35,216 bases of DNA from Verrucomicrobiales bacterium (GCA_028293375.1 JAQGOY010000121.1:1-35216); one strand, 5' to 3'; shown: positions 9,383-17,882, counted from the stretch's first letter. A program made the numbers and translations. Notes: a model not told the origin generated them from the letters alone.

Positions 9383-10782
9383 TAGAGCCCACGCAGCTTT
9401 CCTGAGGCCGATTTGAGGGCTCTGGTGTGAACGAGGTATCTCAGGCAATCCGCAGCGTCATCTCCTCCATGCCCGTCATCGTCGCAATCCACCTTGTGCA
9501 CGTCTTCGCTGGCACCCGCGTCATGTTGCAAAAGCGGCAGCGTTTCGATCACTCGATGGCACCGTTCATGGATAAACAGGCTCGGGGCCACTCCTGTCCC
9601 CGGATCTCCAAAACGCTCCAGCAATTCTGCCCACCCCGCCCGTCGCGAACTATTCGCCGGTTTCAGCGCTATCCCGAGGCTCCCGTACCGGGAAGCCACC
9701 GTTGACCCATCACTCTCCGTCGAAAAAATATCCGCTCCAGCAAAAAATCCCCGCAGTGATCGAGTATCCAATCCGTGGCGCCTCAACAGTTCCTGGATAT
9801 TGGCCGCATGGACTGGAGCCAGCGTTTTCCGCTGCGCATACTCGTCGATCACGTAAATATTCCCATCCCCGTCGCGGCAACCGAGCAATACTACAGTGTA
9901 ATGCTTGAAACCATAATCCATCGCGCACCACCATTCCGTCGCTTTTGTCCGGTCGAAGCTTTGAATCACGTGCATATCACGATGGAAAGTGGTAAAAAAC
10001 TGACCTGCCGCAATATCCCACTCTCCTTCAAGCCAGGCGCGCCTTTGCCATCCAGTCAGCTTCCCCAGCACCTGCGTCTCGTAACCGTCGTTGGTCATTT
10101 TGTTATCACTCACCCGCGCAGAAATAAACCGGGTCTCTTTCTCCTCTCCTCGATAAAAAGGGTCGATAAACTTTTCCTTGTACCACGCATGCCCCACTCC
10201 CCCGGGATTCGTGGTGGAGTAGATCCTCGGTCTCCAGCCAGGCTTTGAACTTCGACAACAAGTGCTGATATCCAACTGTTTGCGATAGCTCAGCGTGGTT
10301 GCTTCCTCGATCCCAATCACATCATATTCCAGCCCCAGATAGGCATCGATGTCCTTTTCGTTCTGAAAATGCCCCGCCACAATCCTGCTTTCGTTGGCAA
10401 AGGTGAGCACCGCCCTGCTTGAATTAAATTCATGCGGAAGGAGCCGAAACAGGCGCCGCCTGAAATCCTCAAAATTTTCCAGATTGGCTTTTCCCACCTT
10501 TCTCAACAGAAGACATTTAAGCCCCCGTACTCGCTGGCAGTCGTCAGCTCCGATCTGTGCCAGCAGCCAATGGCTTTTGCCTCCCGCCCTCGCCCCTCCA
10601 TATCCAATGGCATTGGGACCGTTCGCCTCATCGCACGCCCGCGCCGCTGCGCTCGCCGCCAATTGCCGGGATTGAAGCATGATCCCCGCTTTAACCAACA
10701 ACTCCATTTGTTCCCGGCCACACCCCCATTCCAATCCTTCATGAAAATAATTCACCTCATGCGGTTTTGTTTCCTTTTCCAT
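9382..10782 (-). CDS. Phage terminase large subunit
   Basis: 466 aa; Walker A-like GYGGARAGGKSHW, Walker B-like YDVIGIEEAT, STTNPGG, RNase H-like nuclease residues CAMDYGFKH and DDDGHGGDDAADCLRYLV. Confidence 0.93.
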   Translation of the reverse strand: MEKETKPHEVNYFHEGLEWGCGREQMELLVKAGIMLQSRQLAASAAARACDEANGPNAIGYGGARAGGKSHWLLAQIGADDCQRVRGLKCLLLRKVGKANLENFEDFRRRLFRLLPHEFNSSRAVLTFANESRIVAGHFQNEKDIDAYLGLEYDVIGIEEATTLSYRKQLDISTCCRSSKPGWRPRIYSTTNPGGVGHAWYKEKFIDPFYRGEEKETRFISARVSDNKMTNDGYETQVLGKLTGWQRRAWLEGEWDIAAGQFFTTFHRDMHVIQSFDRTKATEWWCAMDYGFKHYTVVLLGCRDGDGNIYVIDEYAQRKTLAPVHAANIQELLRRHGLDTRSLRGFFAGADIFSTESDGSTVASRYGSLGIALKPANSSRRAGWAELLERFGDPGTGVAPSLFIHERCHRVIETLPLLQHDAGASEDVHKVDCDDDGHGGDDAADCLRYLVHTRALKSASGKLRGL

Positions 10783-10790
10783 AAACTCTT

Positions 10791-11357
10791 TTAGATTTTC
10801 CTCTTAAACTCTTTGAATACGAGCGGGTTGAATGTCGTCGTTAAACCATAATTTTTGCGCGGCATTTTGGGAACAAGTGGCCGCGCAATCCGCTCATTGG
10901 CAGATATTGACAATCGGACGCAGGCCAAAAACCGGCCTGACCCCATGCTCGCCGCTTCTTTTTTGTTCACCAAAACGGATCTGGCTGCTCCTTTCCGCAG
11001 CATGCACTCTTGAAATTTTTTGCATAAATCGAAAACAATTCTTGCACTACCATTTGTTTTTGTGCTGAGTTGTGTCAGAGTACGAGCTCGCCCGGGAATT
11101 AAATATTGTTTAAGAGCAGTGAGGTTCCCAGGCAACTCTCCGGTCGTCGGATGAAAAATGCGCCGGTTCTGCAAAAGAACCGGGTTCTTTTTCTCCGTGA
11201 ACATGGCCGGAAAATTGCTCAAATCAACAGATGTTGTTGCGGTTGTTGCACTCTCCTGGTGGATTGCTGGTTGCGACTCACGCCGAACCTGCGGTGAATA
11301 CGCAGTTTCTGTTTGAATTGCCGATGAATTGGCTTTTTCGTCAATTTTCATTTGCAC
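10791..11357 (-). CDS. Hypothetical protein directly upstream of terminase; possible small-terminase position
   Basis: 188-aa ORF ending 8 nt before the terminase ATG; C-terminus basic (MPRKNYGLTTTFNPLVFKEFKRKI); no recognised domain. Confidence 0.4.
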   Translation of the reverse strand: MQMKIDEKANSSAIQTETAYSPQVRRESQPAIHQESATTATTSVDLSNFPAMFTEKKNPVLLQNRRIFHPTTGELPGNLTALKQYLIPGRARTLTQLSTKTNGSARIVFDLCKKFQECMLRKGAARSVLVNKKEAASMGSGRFLACVRLSISANERIARPLVPKMPRKNYGLTTTFNPLVFKEFKRKI

Positions 11358-11379
11358 GAGTTGTAATCAGTGGTAAGTA

Positions 11380-11613
11380 TCAAGACTGAATAGACGTGAC
11401 CTTTGCTTCCGAATGGAACATCGGTCCTCGTGAAAGCTTTGCGGCCATTTTTGTTACCGCATCTTTTTCACGGGAGATAAGGCGCTGGATGTAGGCGGAC
11501 ACGCTGATTCCGGCAGAGTTGGATTGAATGACGACAAATTGCTCCATGCTAGGGGGAAAGCTGATTCCTCTGGTTTTGCACTTTAAACGTTGATCGATTG
11601 CCTTTCTCGACAT
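11380..11613 (-). CDS. Ribbon-helix-helix-like small DNA-binding protein
   Basis: From internal Met in the 11380..11826 ORF: MSRKAIDQRLKCKTRGISFPPSMEQFVVIQSNSAGISVSAYIQRLISREKDAVTK; strand-helix-(S.YIQ.LI)-helix pattern. Confidence 0.5.
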   Translation of the reverse strand: MSRKAIDQRLKCKTRGISFPPSMEQFVVIQSNSAGISVSAYIQRLISREKDAVTKMAAKLSRGPMFHSEAKVTSIQS

Positions 11614-11642
11614 AAAAGTCTTTATATTCACTGGATGGTTCT

Positions 11643-11684
11643 TATTAGGGACTATTAGGTAGGACCAGCTGGGTTGGCTGGACC
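11643..11684. promoter_or_regulatory. Operator-like repeats between divergent RHH-like genes
   Basis: Direct repeat TATTAGG at 11643-11649 and 11653-11659 (exact 10-bp spacing), followed by imperfect inverted repeat GGACCAGC-tgggttg-GCTGGACC (11662-11684). Confidence 0.4.
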
Positions 11685-11722
11685 GGGTAGCAACAGGCAA
11701 AACAACAAAAAATACATATAAA

Positions 11723-11968
11723 ATGAGAAACGAAGAAAGCAGAAGCATCACTCGCAGTTTGTCCATTCCTATGGACTTGTCCGAAACCGTTGACAATCGC
11801 GTCAATGAACTCAATCCCTGGATCAAGAATTTTTCCTCTTATGTCCAGGCCTTGATTCATATTGACCTCCAGCAGGACACCCTCGGCCAGGTCGGCGGCG
11901 TGTTCCAGGCCAAGAAAGCAGCCGGAGCAGCTCCAGCCGCTAAAGCTAAAAAAGGCGGCAAGAAATAA
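11723..11968 (+). CDS. Ribbon-helix-helix-like protein with Ala/Lys-rich C-terminal tail
   Basis: 81 aa; ITRSLSIPMDLSETVDNRVNELNPWIKNFSSYVQALIHIDLQQD then AKKAAGAAPAAKAKKGGKK. Confidence 0.62.
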   Translation: MRNEESRSITRSLSIPMDLSETVDNRVNELNPWIKNFSSYVQALIHIDLQQDTLGQVGGVFQAKKAAGAAPAAKAKKGGKK

Positions 11969-11976
11969 TCCGTCTC

Positions 11977-12034
11977 TAAAAGCGTAACGCTTTTAAGGCG
12001 CCGTTCGGCTCGGTTCACACCAGTCGGCGGCGCC
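11977..12034 (+). terminator. Two consecutive hairpins downstream of the RHH-like gene
   Basis: TAAAAGCGT-a-ACGCTTTTA (11977-11995) then GGCGCCG...CGGCGCC (11997-12034). Confidence 0.4.
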
Positions 12035-12177
12035 TCTTGTCTTTCCGCCCGCCCCGTTTCCCACTCTTTTTGTCCACCTCTTTTTTTCATTTCAATTCCT
12101 TTAACCTGTTGCACACCAATCTTTTGCCTCACCGTTTTCCAATTCGTGCCTTCTGGCTTGTGCTTCCTTTTTACTCT

Positions 12178-12606
12178 TTACACATTCAACGCCTCACGCC
12201 TGGCATCGATGATTTTGCGATCTGCCCTATCCGTCGCTTTGGCCAGCTCCGTGTTCAATAGTTCCAGGCTCTCCGGCTTTTCACTCTTTTTGAATTCGCT
12301 CCGCGCCTTCCCAACCCCTGTAACCACGCTGTCGAACGCCTTTTTCCCCACCACGCCAAACCACCCCGCCAGCCCCGGCGCTCTTCCCACCAGCCACCCC
12401 ACCAAACTGCCCGCCAGCGGGATCAACGCAGGAAAAAGGATGCACGCTGCGATTACTCCCCCCACCCCCAGCGTGCCCAAGGCCCAACTCCATATCCTCC
12501 TCACCAGTGAACGATTGTGTTCGCTCTCATAAAGTTTTCCCATGGCGGCCAGTTCTCTTTCGGCTTCATGCAACTCCGATTCCTCCCCCTTTTTTTGCCG
12601 CAGCAA
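12178..12606 (-). CDS. Small membrane protein of the phage-like cluster
   Basis: 142 aa; charged N-terminus, hydrophobic LGVGGVIAACILFPALIPLAGSLVGWLVG, charged C-terminus. Confidence 0.6.
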   Translation of the reverse strand: MLRQKKGEESELHEAERELAAMGKLYESEHNRSLVRRIWSWALGTLGVGGVIAACILFPALIPLAGSLVGWLVGRAPGLAGWFGVVGKKAFDSVVTGVGKARSEFKKSEKPESLELLNTELAKATDRADRKIIDARREALNV

Positions 12607-12633
12607 CTCTTCCTGTCGCCTTTACCGTTCGGT

Positions 12634-12951
12634 CTAACTTTCCACTGCTGCCGGGTCCGCCCCCATCAGCGCTCCCACATTAATCCTGGCCGCAGACACT
12701 CCTTCGATTTGCTGATCGTGCTTCGCCAACTCCAGCGCCAGCGCCGTCGGCGCATTGCTCGGAGCCACTGAAAGCACGTCCACCACCGCCGTCGTTAACG
12801 CACGGCTTTCCTCCTCCAGCGCCGCCAGGGTGACATTCAGTTTCTTTTCTGAATTTTCCCTTTTCACTCCCAAATGGCTGCAACCACCCATCATGCCCGC
12901 GCATAAAAGGCTCGCCATCAATCGAATAGGTTGTTTTTTGTCTCTTTTCAT
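12634..12951 (-). CDS. Small lipoprotein of the phage-like cluster (spanin-like position)
   Basis: 105 aa MKRDKKQPIRLMASLLCAGMMGGCSHLG: lipobox MGGC. Confidence 0.62.
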   Translation of the reverse strand: MKRDKKQPIRLMASLLCAGMMGGCSHLGVKRENSEKKLNVTLAALEEESRALTTAVVDVLSVAPSNAPTALALELAKHDQQIEGVSAARINVGALMGADPAAVES

Positions 12952-12970
12952 AGTCCTTGTCTCTTTCTCC

Positions 12971-13243
12971 TTATTCCGCGCCCCGAATTCCTGCCATGTG
13001 GATTTGCCCCCGCAGTTTGTCTATCGCCGAGCGCAATCCATTGATGGCTTCATTGTTGTTTTGTTGGTGGGTGCGAATTTCGATGAGCAGATCGTGGTCG
13101 AGCCGGATCTGTTTGAGTTCCAGGTCCAGCCGTTGTTCGATCTCACGCACCCGGTGCGGGATCACCGCCCAGGCCCCAATCAGTCCCGTCACGCTGGTGG
13201 TTATGGCCAGTATTAACCCAACATTTTCCATGGATAGGTTCAT
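12971..13243 (-). CDS. Small single-TM protein with coiled coil (holin/spanin-like)
   Basis: 90 aa MNLSMENVGLILAITTSVTGLIGAWAVIPHRVREIEQRLDLELKQIRLDHDLLIEIR. Confidence 0.6.
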   Translation of the reverse strand: MNLSMENVGLILAITTSVTGLIGAWAVIPHRVREIEQRLDLELKQIRLDHDLLIEIRTHQQNNNEAINGLRSAIDKLRGQIHMAGIRGAE

Positions 13244-13248
13244 AAGCT

Positions 13249-13806
13249 TTAGGTTCTTTGCAGTTTCAGTGGTTGAAACCGGCGCACGATCAGCACGCCC
13301 AATCGCTTCAAAAACAATTGCGCCACCGCTGTGATCAATTCCCGCGTATCGGCTTTGTCATAGGTGATCGACGACAAATCGGCCTCGCGAACCACGCTCA
13401 CTCCCTCCCCTGGCGGCGGAGCCGTCCGGTCGCTCAACAACAATTCACGCGCCATTTCACAGGTGGCGTGAACCAACCCTTCCGGTATCTCGTCCGACGG
13501 GAAGTAGCTCCACTGGCTTCCTCCAAGCCACGACATTCCCGACAAAGGCTGCTCCGGGTTCACCACGCACTCCCGGGGCCAGCTCAGTGCCTGGGCGGTT
13601 TCGACCCTCGTCCCATGGAAAAAATAGGAGGCATCGATCAGTCGTGTCGCCATCACCAGCGCTTTTTCTTTGTTGGTGTTCGTGGCCGATGTCCAGGCCG
13701 TTCCATAGAGATGCCCTTCATGATATGCATCGCCTTGCTCCACGCTCGCGTAACTGTTCGCATCCGCACGTCCCTGCCCGTCTTCTAATATCAGGATTAA
13801 CGACAT
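13249..13806 (-). CDS. DnaT-like / head-tail connector-type phage protein
   Basis: 185 aa; LEDGQGRADANSYASVEQGDAYHEGHLYGTAW...KEKALVMATRLIDASYFFHGTRVETAQALSWPRE...IPEGLVHATCEMARELL, a pattern known for phage DnaT-like/connector proteins. Confidence 0.78.
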   Translation of the reverse strand: MSLILILEDGQGRADANSYASVEQGDAYHEGHLYGTAWTSATNTNKEKALVMATRLIDASYFFHGTRVETAQALSWPRECVVNPEQPLSGMSWLGGSQWSYFPSDEIPEGLVHATCEMARELLLSDRTAPPPGEGVSVVREADLSSITYDKADTRELITAVAQLFLKRLGVLIVRRFQPLKLQRT

Positions 13807-13836
13807 AAAATTAATTTTGAAAAGGGTCGGTACGAT

Positions 13837-15273
13837 TCACAAAGTGGTTGCTCCGTTCTTGTTCGCCAGGAACCGCTCCGCCTGCTGCAACCGGTGAGGC
13901 ATCAACACCTCATTGCAAAGAAATATTCCGTGAACTCTTCCGCGGAATGGCCTGTCCGCACTTTCCCAACTCCCTCCAATGGAATGTTTATCGAGAACGC
14001 TGAACCCCCCACTCTGCGCCCCGCCGCTGAATCCATCCACGCGCACTTCATATCCTCCTGCCGAACTGGAAATGGAAACCACGTGATTGCCACCCACCAG
14101 CGGATTGCCCGTCGGATAGCCCACAATTGCGCTCCCCCTAAAATCACCAAATTCCACCCCGGATCCATGAGCCCACCAACCGTTGGAGGCTGAAGCGTGG
14201 TAAAGGCTGTAATTGGTGTCCAAAGGCGAAAACCCAGCCACCAGCGTGCCTTTTCCGGTAAAGCAGGCAGCGCATCCGTTGATCTCCAGAAGGTCATCCA
14301 CTCCGTCAAACGACAAATAGGGAACCCCGTTAATATCGGTCGCCAAAGCTGGCCTTTTGCCCATCGCGCTCTGGGCCGCAACATGCCCCAGACCGGCGCG
14401 AGAAACCCACAGTGAAACCGCATCCCCCGGTTGAGCGGGCGATGCCACAACTCCTCCAGCCAGGGAGACTCCTCCGTGGTCTGCCAGGGTATTGCCGCCA
14501 TGGGAGTCGAGTCGCGACCCGCCGGCCTGTTCCATTTCCCACCAACTCACCAGGCTGGTCTTCAAACTACTGGAAAGTTCCGAATAGTTTTTCCCGGTAC
14601 CTGCATGGTACAGCTCCGTTCTCTCTGCCGCAGACAGAAGCCGTTTGTAAAAGAAAACGGAATCTGCCTTTCCATCCAGTGTTAGCCCGCCCTCGTAGGC
14701 ACCCACATTAAATCCTGAATTGTAAATAGGAGACCCCCCCGGATAAGCCGCCGAATCCACGCCCCCGTCGTTTATCTGGATGCAAATAAGATTTGCCGCC
14801 GGGTCATGCCAGCAGACAATAAAATACCATTGGCTCAGCGATGGCTGGCCCAGGTTGCCTGCAAGCACCTGGTGGGTGTTGTCCACCAGAAGGCGAAACC
14901 GCCCCGTATTGAAGCTGTATTCCACATAATATTCGTCTCCCTTCGAGATCAGCATGTGGCGCCGCGTCATATCGCTCACTAAAAACCATCCCCCAAAGGT
15001 GTAACCTATGTCTCCCGTTCGAAAAGCCGCTCCATCAGGAAATGACAAATATTGGGTCGTCCCCGTAAACAACGCTGCCCCATCCCGGTAGACCCCCTGC
15101 CCGGGATCAAACCAGTCCACCAGCGGCAGCCCCTCGGGATTAAACCGTTCTCTCGGCCCCGCCCATGGCATCAGGCCACCGTTTGGGCGTCGAATGTCAC
15201 GCGGCTGGAGTTGGAACGATTGCAAAGCGCCTTTGTGACGGCGCGGACTAATGGATTTGGGGTTGCGACGCAT
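13837..15273 (-). CDS. LamG / concanavalin A-like domain protein of the phage cluster
   Basis: 478 aa; FTGTTQYLSFPDGAAFRTGDIGYTFGGWFLV...RFRLLVDNTHQV...WYFIVCWHD...NVGAYEGGLTLDGKADSVFFYKRLLSAAERTELYHAGTGK; second lectin-like part YLSFDGVDDLLEI...FRGRVHGIFLCNEVLMPHRLQQAERFLANK. Confidence 0.82.
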   Translation of the reverse strand: MRRNPKSISPRRHKGALQSFQLQPRDIRRPNGGLMPWAGPRERFNPEGLPLVDWFDPGQGVYRDGAALFTGTTQYLSFPDGAAFRTGDIGYTFGGWFLVSDMTRRHMLISKGDEYYVEYSFNTGRFRLLVDNTHQVLAGNLGQPSLSQWYFIVCWHDPAANLICIQINDGGVDSAAYPGGSPIYNSGFNVGAYEGGLTLDGKADSVFFYKRLLSAAERTELYHAGTGKNYSELSSSLKTSLVSWWEMEQAGGSRLDSHGGNTLADHGGVSLAGGVVASPAQPGDAVSLWVSRAGLGHVAAQSAMGKRPALATDINGVPYLSFDGVDDLLEINGCAACFTGKGTLVAGFSPLDTNYSLYHASASNGWWAHGSGVEFGDFRGSAIVGYPTGNPLVGGNHVVSISSSAGGYEVRVDGFSGGAQSGGFSVLDKHSIGGSWESADRPFRGRVHGIFLCNEVLMPHRLQQAERFLANKNGATTL

Positions 15274-15296
15274 ATGATTTCCTTCAGGTAAATTGG

Positions 15297-15488
15297 TTAT
15301 TGTTGTTGGTTATCCGGCACGAATTTTTCGGCGCGGTTTTGGCTTTGGCTGGTGCCCTCCGAAACGGTTGCGGCCTCTGTTTGCCTGCGGCACGAGTCGC
15401 ACCGCACCCGCATTACCGTCTTCGGCGGTTCTTCCACGGGTCCTGGGCGTCGCAAACGACGAATGATGGGTAAAAGTTTGTGTGACAT
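15297..15488 (-). CDS. Small hypothetical protein with CDSC motif
   Basis: 63 aa MSHKLLPIIRRLRRPGPVEEPPKTVMRVRCDSCRRQTEA..., sits in the operon gap. Confidence 0.42.
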   Translation of the reverse strand: MSHKLLPIIRRLRRPGPVEEPPKTVMRVRCDSCRRQTEAATVSEGTSQSQNRAEKFVPDNQQQ

Positions 15489-15539
15489 GGTTCCTCCAAA
15501 AAGAGGCAGGGCTCATACAGACGCCCTGCCCATTGCTGT

Positions 15540-16550
15540 TTAGATGTTGTGGGTGATGGCCACCATGCGCACATTTTTGGCTTCCCATACCCGGCTCCAG
15601 TTCGCCCCGTTTTCCAGTTCGGTATTCGTGGGTGAATCTCCCGCCACGGAACTCGAGGTGAATTTCACTCCCCGGGGATGCAACAAAAACCTGCGACGAT
15701 TGATCATCACGTCATCGCTGTCCAGCGCCACTCGCGCCAGTTCCACTCCCTCTGTTCCAAATCCCCCCTGCAACGGCTTGCTCGAAAGGTTCGCATGGCC
15801 TCTCGCGAAAACTCCGTCCCCAAACAGGTAGCTCGTGTAAACCAACCCGTCCGTTGTCCCCGCACGCGATGCCAGGGTGTCGTCCACCACCACTCTTCGT
15901 CCCTGGAACGTTCGCAACATCTGTGTCCCCTCACTGTGGGGGATGAAATCGATGAGATCCTGTTTTCGCAACGACGACTCCACAGCCGAATGCATCACGA
16001 TGGATGTGAGGCGATCCCCGCGATCTCCCAACTTCTGAATGGCGTCAATGAATGTGAGCGCCGTTAGTTTGGTGGAATTCGAAGCGCCGGCGATCGATTC
16101 ACTGGCGATGTTCAGCACATTTCCGGACATGCTGGCGGAGGCAAAGATTCCCTTCATCGAGGATATCAAAAGGCTCTCGTCCACTCGCGCCCAATAGCCC
16201 GCCACCAGGTTGGCGATTGCTGCCATCGGATCTTCCCCACTCAACCAACGCGACAGTAGGTTCACCGACCACACCTGCGCGTCGTTTTGAATCCGGGCAA
16301 TATCCTGCGACGCGGTGATTTTGTTCACGTTCAGCGAACCCGCTCCGCTCATCACCTGCCGGGACGCCGTGATGTCCTGGAAAAACGGCATGTTCACCGT
16401 TTGTCCTCCGCCCGAGGCCAACTCGTCGTACATCGCGTCTGATTCCACAATCCCTGAATCCGCAAAGGCGGATAATTGGGCCGTTCGCTCGATCAAATAC
16501 CGTTCGAATACATTTGGGACGATCAAGTCCGAGATAAGTGTCTTGCTCAT
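15540..16550 (-). CDS. Major capsid-like protein
   Basis: 336 aa; MSKTLISDLIVPNVFERYLIERTAQLSAFADSGIVESD...GGQTVNMPFFQDITA...AQVWSVNLLSRWLSGEDPMAAIANLVAGYWAR...IVMHSAVESSLRKQDLIDFIPHSEG...RRVVVDDTL typical of phage major coat proteins. Confidence 0.88.
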   Translation of the reverse strand: MSKTLISDLIVPNVFERYLIERTAQLSAFADSGIVESDAMYDELASGGGQTVNMPFFQDITASRQVMSGAGSLNVNKITASQDIARIQNDAQVWSVNLLSRWLSGEDPMAAIANLVAGYWARVDESLLISSMKGIFASASMSGNVLNIASESIAGASNSTKLTALTFIDAIQKLGDRGDRLTSIVMHSAVESSLRKQDLIDFIPHSEGTQMLRTFQGRRVVVDDTLASRAGTTDGLVYTSYLFGDGVFARGHANLSSKPLQGGFGTEGVELARVALDSDDVMINRRRFLLHPRGVKFTSSSVAGDSPTNTELENGANWSRVWEAKNVRMVAITHNI

Positions 16551-16595
16551 ATAATGAATAGTTCTTTTTGTTTATTGGCTTTGATTTGAAGAATA

Positions 16596-17354
16596 TCAGT
16601 GGCGTCCTGTGCCAAGGCGGGCAGCCATCTGCGGATTGGATTTCACAAGTTTCATTTGTTCAGTCAGGTTCCAATCCTTTCCTGACGCAAACGGGTTGCG
16701 CACAGCTCCACCGGAACTGTGATTGGGAGCGCCGCTCCCGAAATTGGGTTCGAACAGGTGGGGCGCAGCCTGTTGCAGCTGGTCTGTCCATTGTTCCAGC
16801 GTCATCGGTGTTCCATCCCCGTTGATTTGGATTCCCTGGCCATCCGAAGTGCGGATGTTTACCTTTCCTTCCCGGAGCTCCATGCTGGCCCGCGCCCGGT
16901 TCAGTAAATCCGTCATCGCACTGGGACGCAGCCCTCTTTGGGTCGCCGCGGCAGTAACCGCCTGGTCAATTTGAATTTCCTCCAAACGGTTGCGCAATTG
17001 GTCCCGTTCCACTTCCGCCTGCTTTATTCGGCTATTCAGCTCCCCTTTCAGTGCCTGGGTCTTCTGTTCCAGCACCGTTTGGAATTCTCCTTTCTGCAGC
17101 AATTCCTGCTCGGCACGCGCCGCATCCCGCTCCGCCAGTGCCTTGTAATTCGCCGGGTCTATCCCTTCAAATCGCGCCTTCAACGTCTGCACTTCCTGGC
17201 TTAACGCCAGGTTGTTGTTTCGGAACTCGTCCAGTCTCGATTTGTCCACCGCCCCTTCTGCGTCCAGTATCCACGCTCCGTTTTGCTCCACGTAGAATGC
17301 CTTGATTTCATTGGGTATTTCGCTTGCCGTCGGATATTTAAATTTTGCTCTCAT
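16596..17354 (-). CDS. Phage scaffold-like coiled-coil protein
   Basis: 252 aa; EIPNEIKAFYVEQNGAWILDAEGAVDKSRLDEFRNNNLALSQEVQTLKARFEGIDP...; long coiled coil then PNFGSGAPNHSSGGAVRNPFASGKDWNLTEQMKLVKSNPQMAARL; immediately upstream of capsid. Confidence 0.82.
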   Translation of the reverse strand: MRAKFKYPTASEIPNEIKAFYVEQNGAWILDAEGAVDKSRLDEFRNNNLALSQEVQTLKARFEGIDPANYKALAERDAARAEQELLQKGEFQTVLEQKTQALKGELNSRIKQAEVERDQLRNRLEEIQIDQAVTAAATQRGLRPSAMTDLLNRARASMELREGKVNIRTSDGQGIQINGDGTPMTLEQWTDQLQQAAPHLFEPNFGSGAPNHSSGGAVRNPFASGKDWNLTEQMKLVKSNPQMAARLGTGRH

Positions 17355-17430
17355 ATTCGTTTTTTATTTTTGACGCCCTATTGTTTCATGGACCACCCAC
17401 CTAAAAACAACCGCGAAGGCTTGAAAATCT

Positions 17431-17483
17431 TTTATAGGTCATATTCTGTCCTACCCAACCCCTAAATTGCCTGAAATCAGGCA
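17431..17483 (-). promoter_or_regulatory. Candidate promoter plus palindromic operator upstream of the head-gene operon
   Basis: Minus strand TTGGGT-16 nt-TATAAA (17431-17458); perfect inverted repeat TGCCTGA-aa-TCAGGCA at 17468-17483. Confidence 0.35.
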
Positions 17484-17698
17484 GTTGCAATGGGCGCATT
17501 GGTGGACACGAAATCTTCAATTTATATCCGGATACGATACAACTGGGGGTTTGCGGCAAAGTTTTGAACGGTCCTTGAGGTTTCGCTGAGTGCTTCTCAG
17601 AGTTTCCCCGTCCTCCCCTAGCTTGACTCTGCCCAGCCGATTTTCTTCAGCTTCCGGTTTATCTTGAAAACAAGAAAAGGAGACCCAGGAAGGAAGAA

Positions 17699-17863
17699 AT
17701 GAAGGAGCCCGAAGAGAAGACATGGCAACAGGAGTTGGAGGAACTCCAGGCCAAGGTTGATATCCTTAGGAATCAACTAAAGAAGTTGCAAAGCAGTAAA
17801 ATCGCTCTGCAGCGCACCATCAAAACCTCCGATGGGAAAAGGAAAAAGGGACCCGGGAAATAA
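17699..17863 (+). CDS. Small coiled-coil protein (54 aa)
   Basis: MKEPEEKTWQQELEELQAKVDILRNQLKKLQSSKIALQRTIKTSDGKRKKGPGK*; purine-rich AGGAAGGAAG upstream and a strong terminator just downstream; below the ORF track length cutoff. Confidence 0.6.
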   Translation: MKEPEEKTWQQELEELQAKVDILRNQLKKLQSSKIALQRTIKTSDGKRKKGPGK

Positions 17864-17882
17864 TCCGGCAACCTAGCAACGG

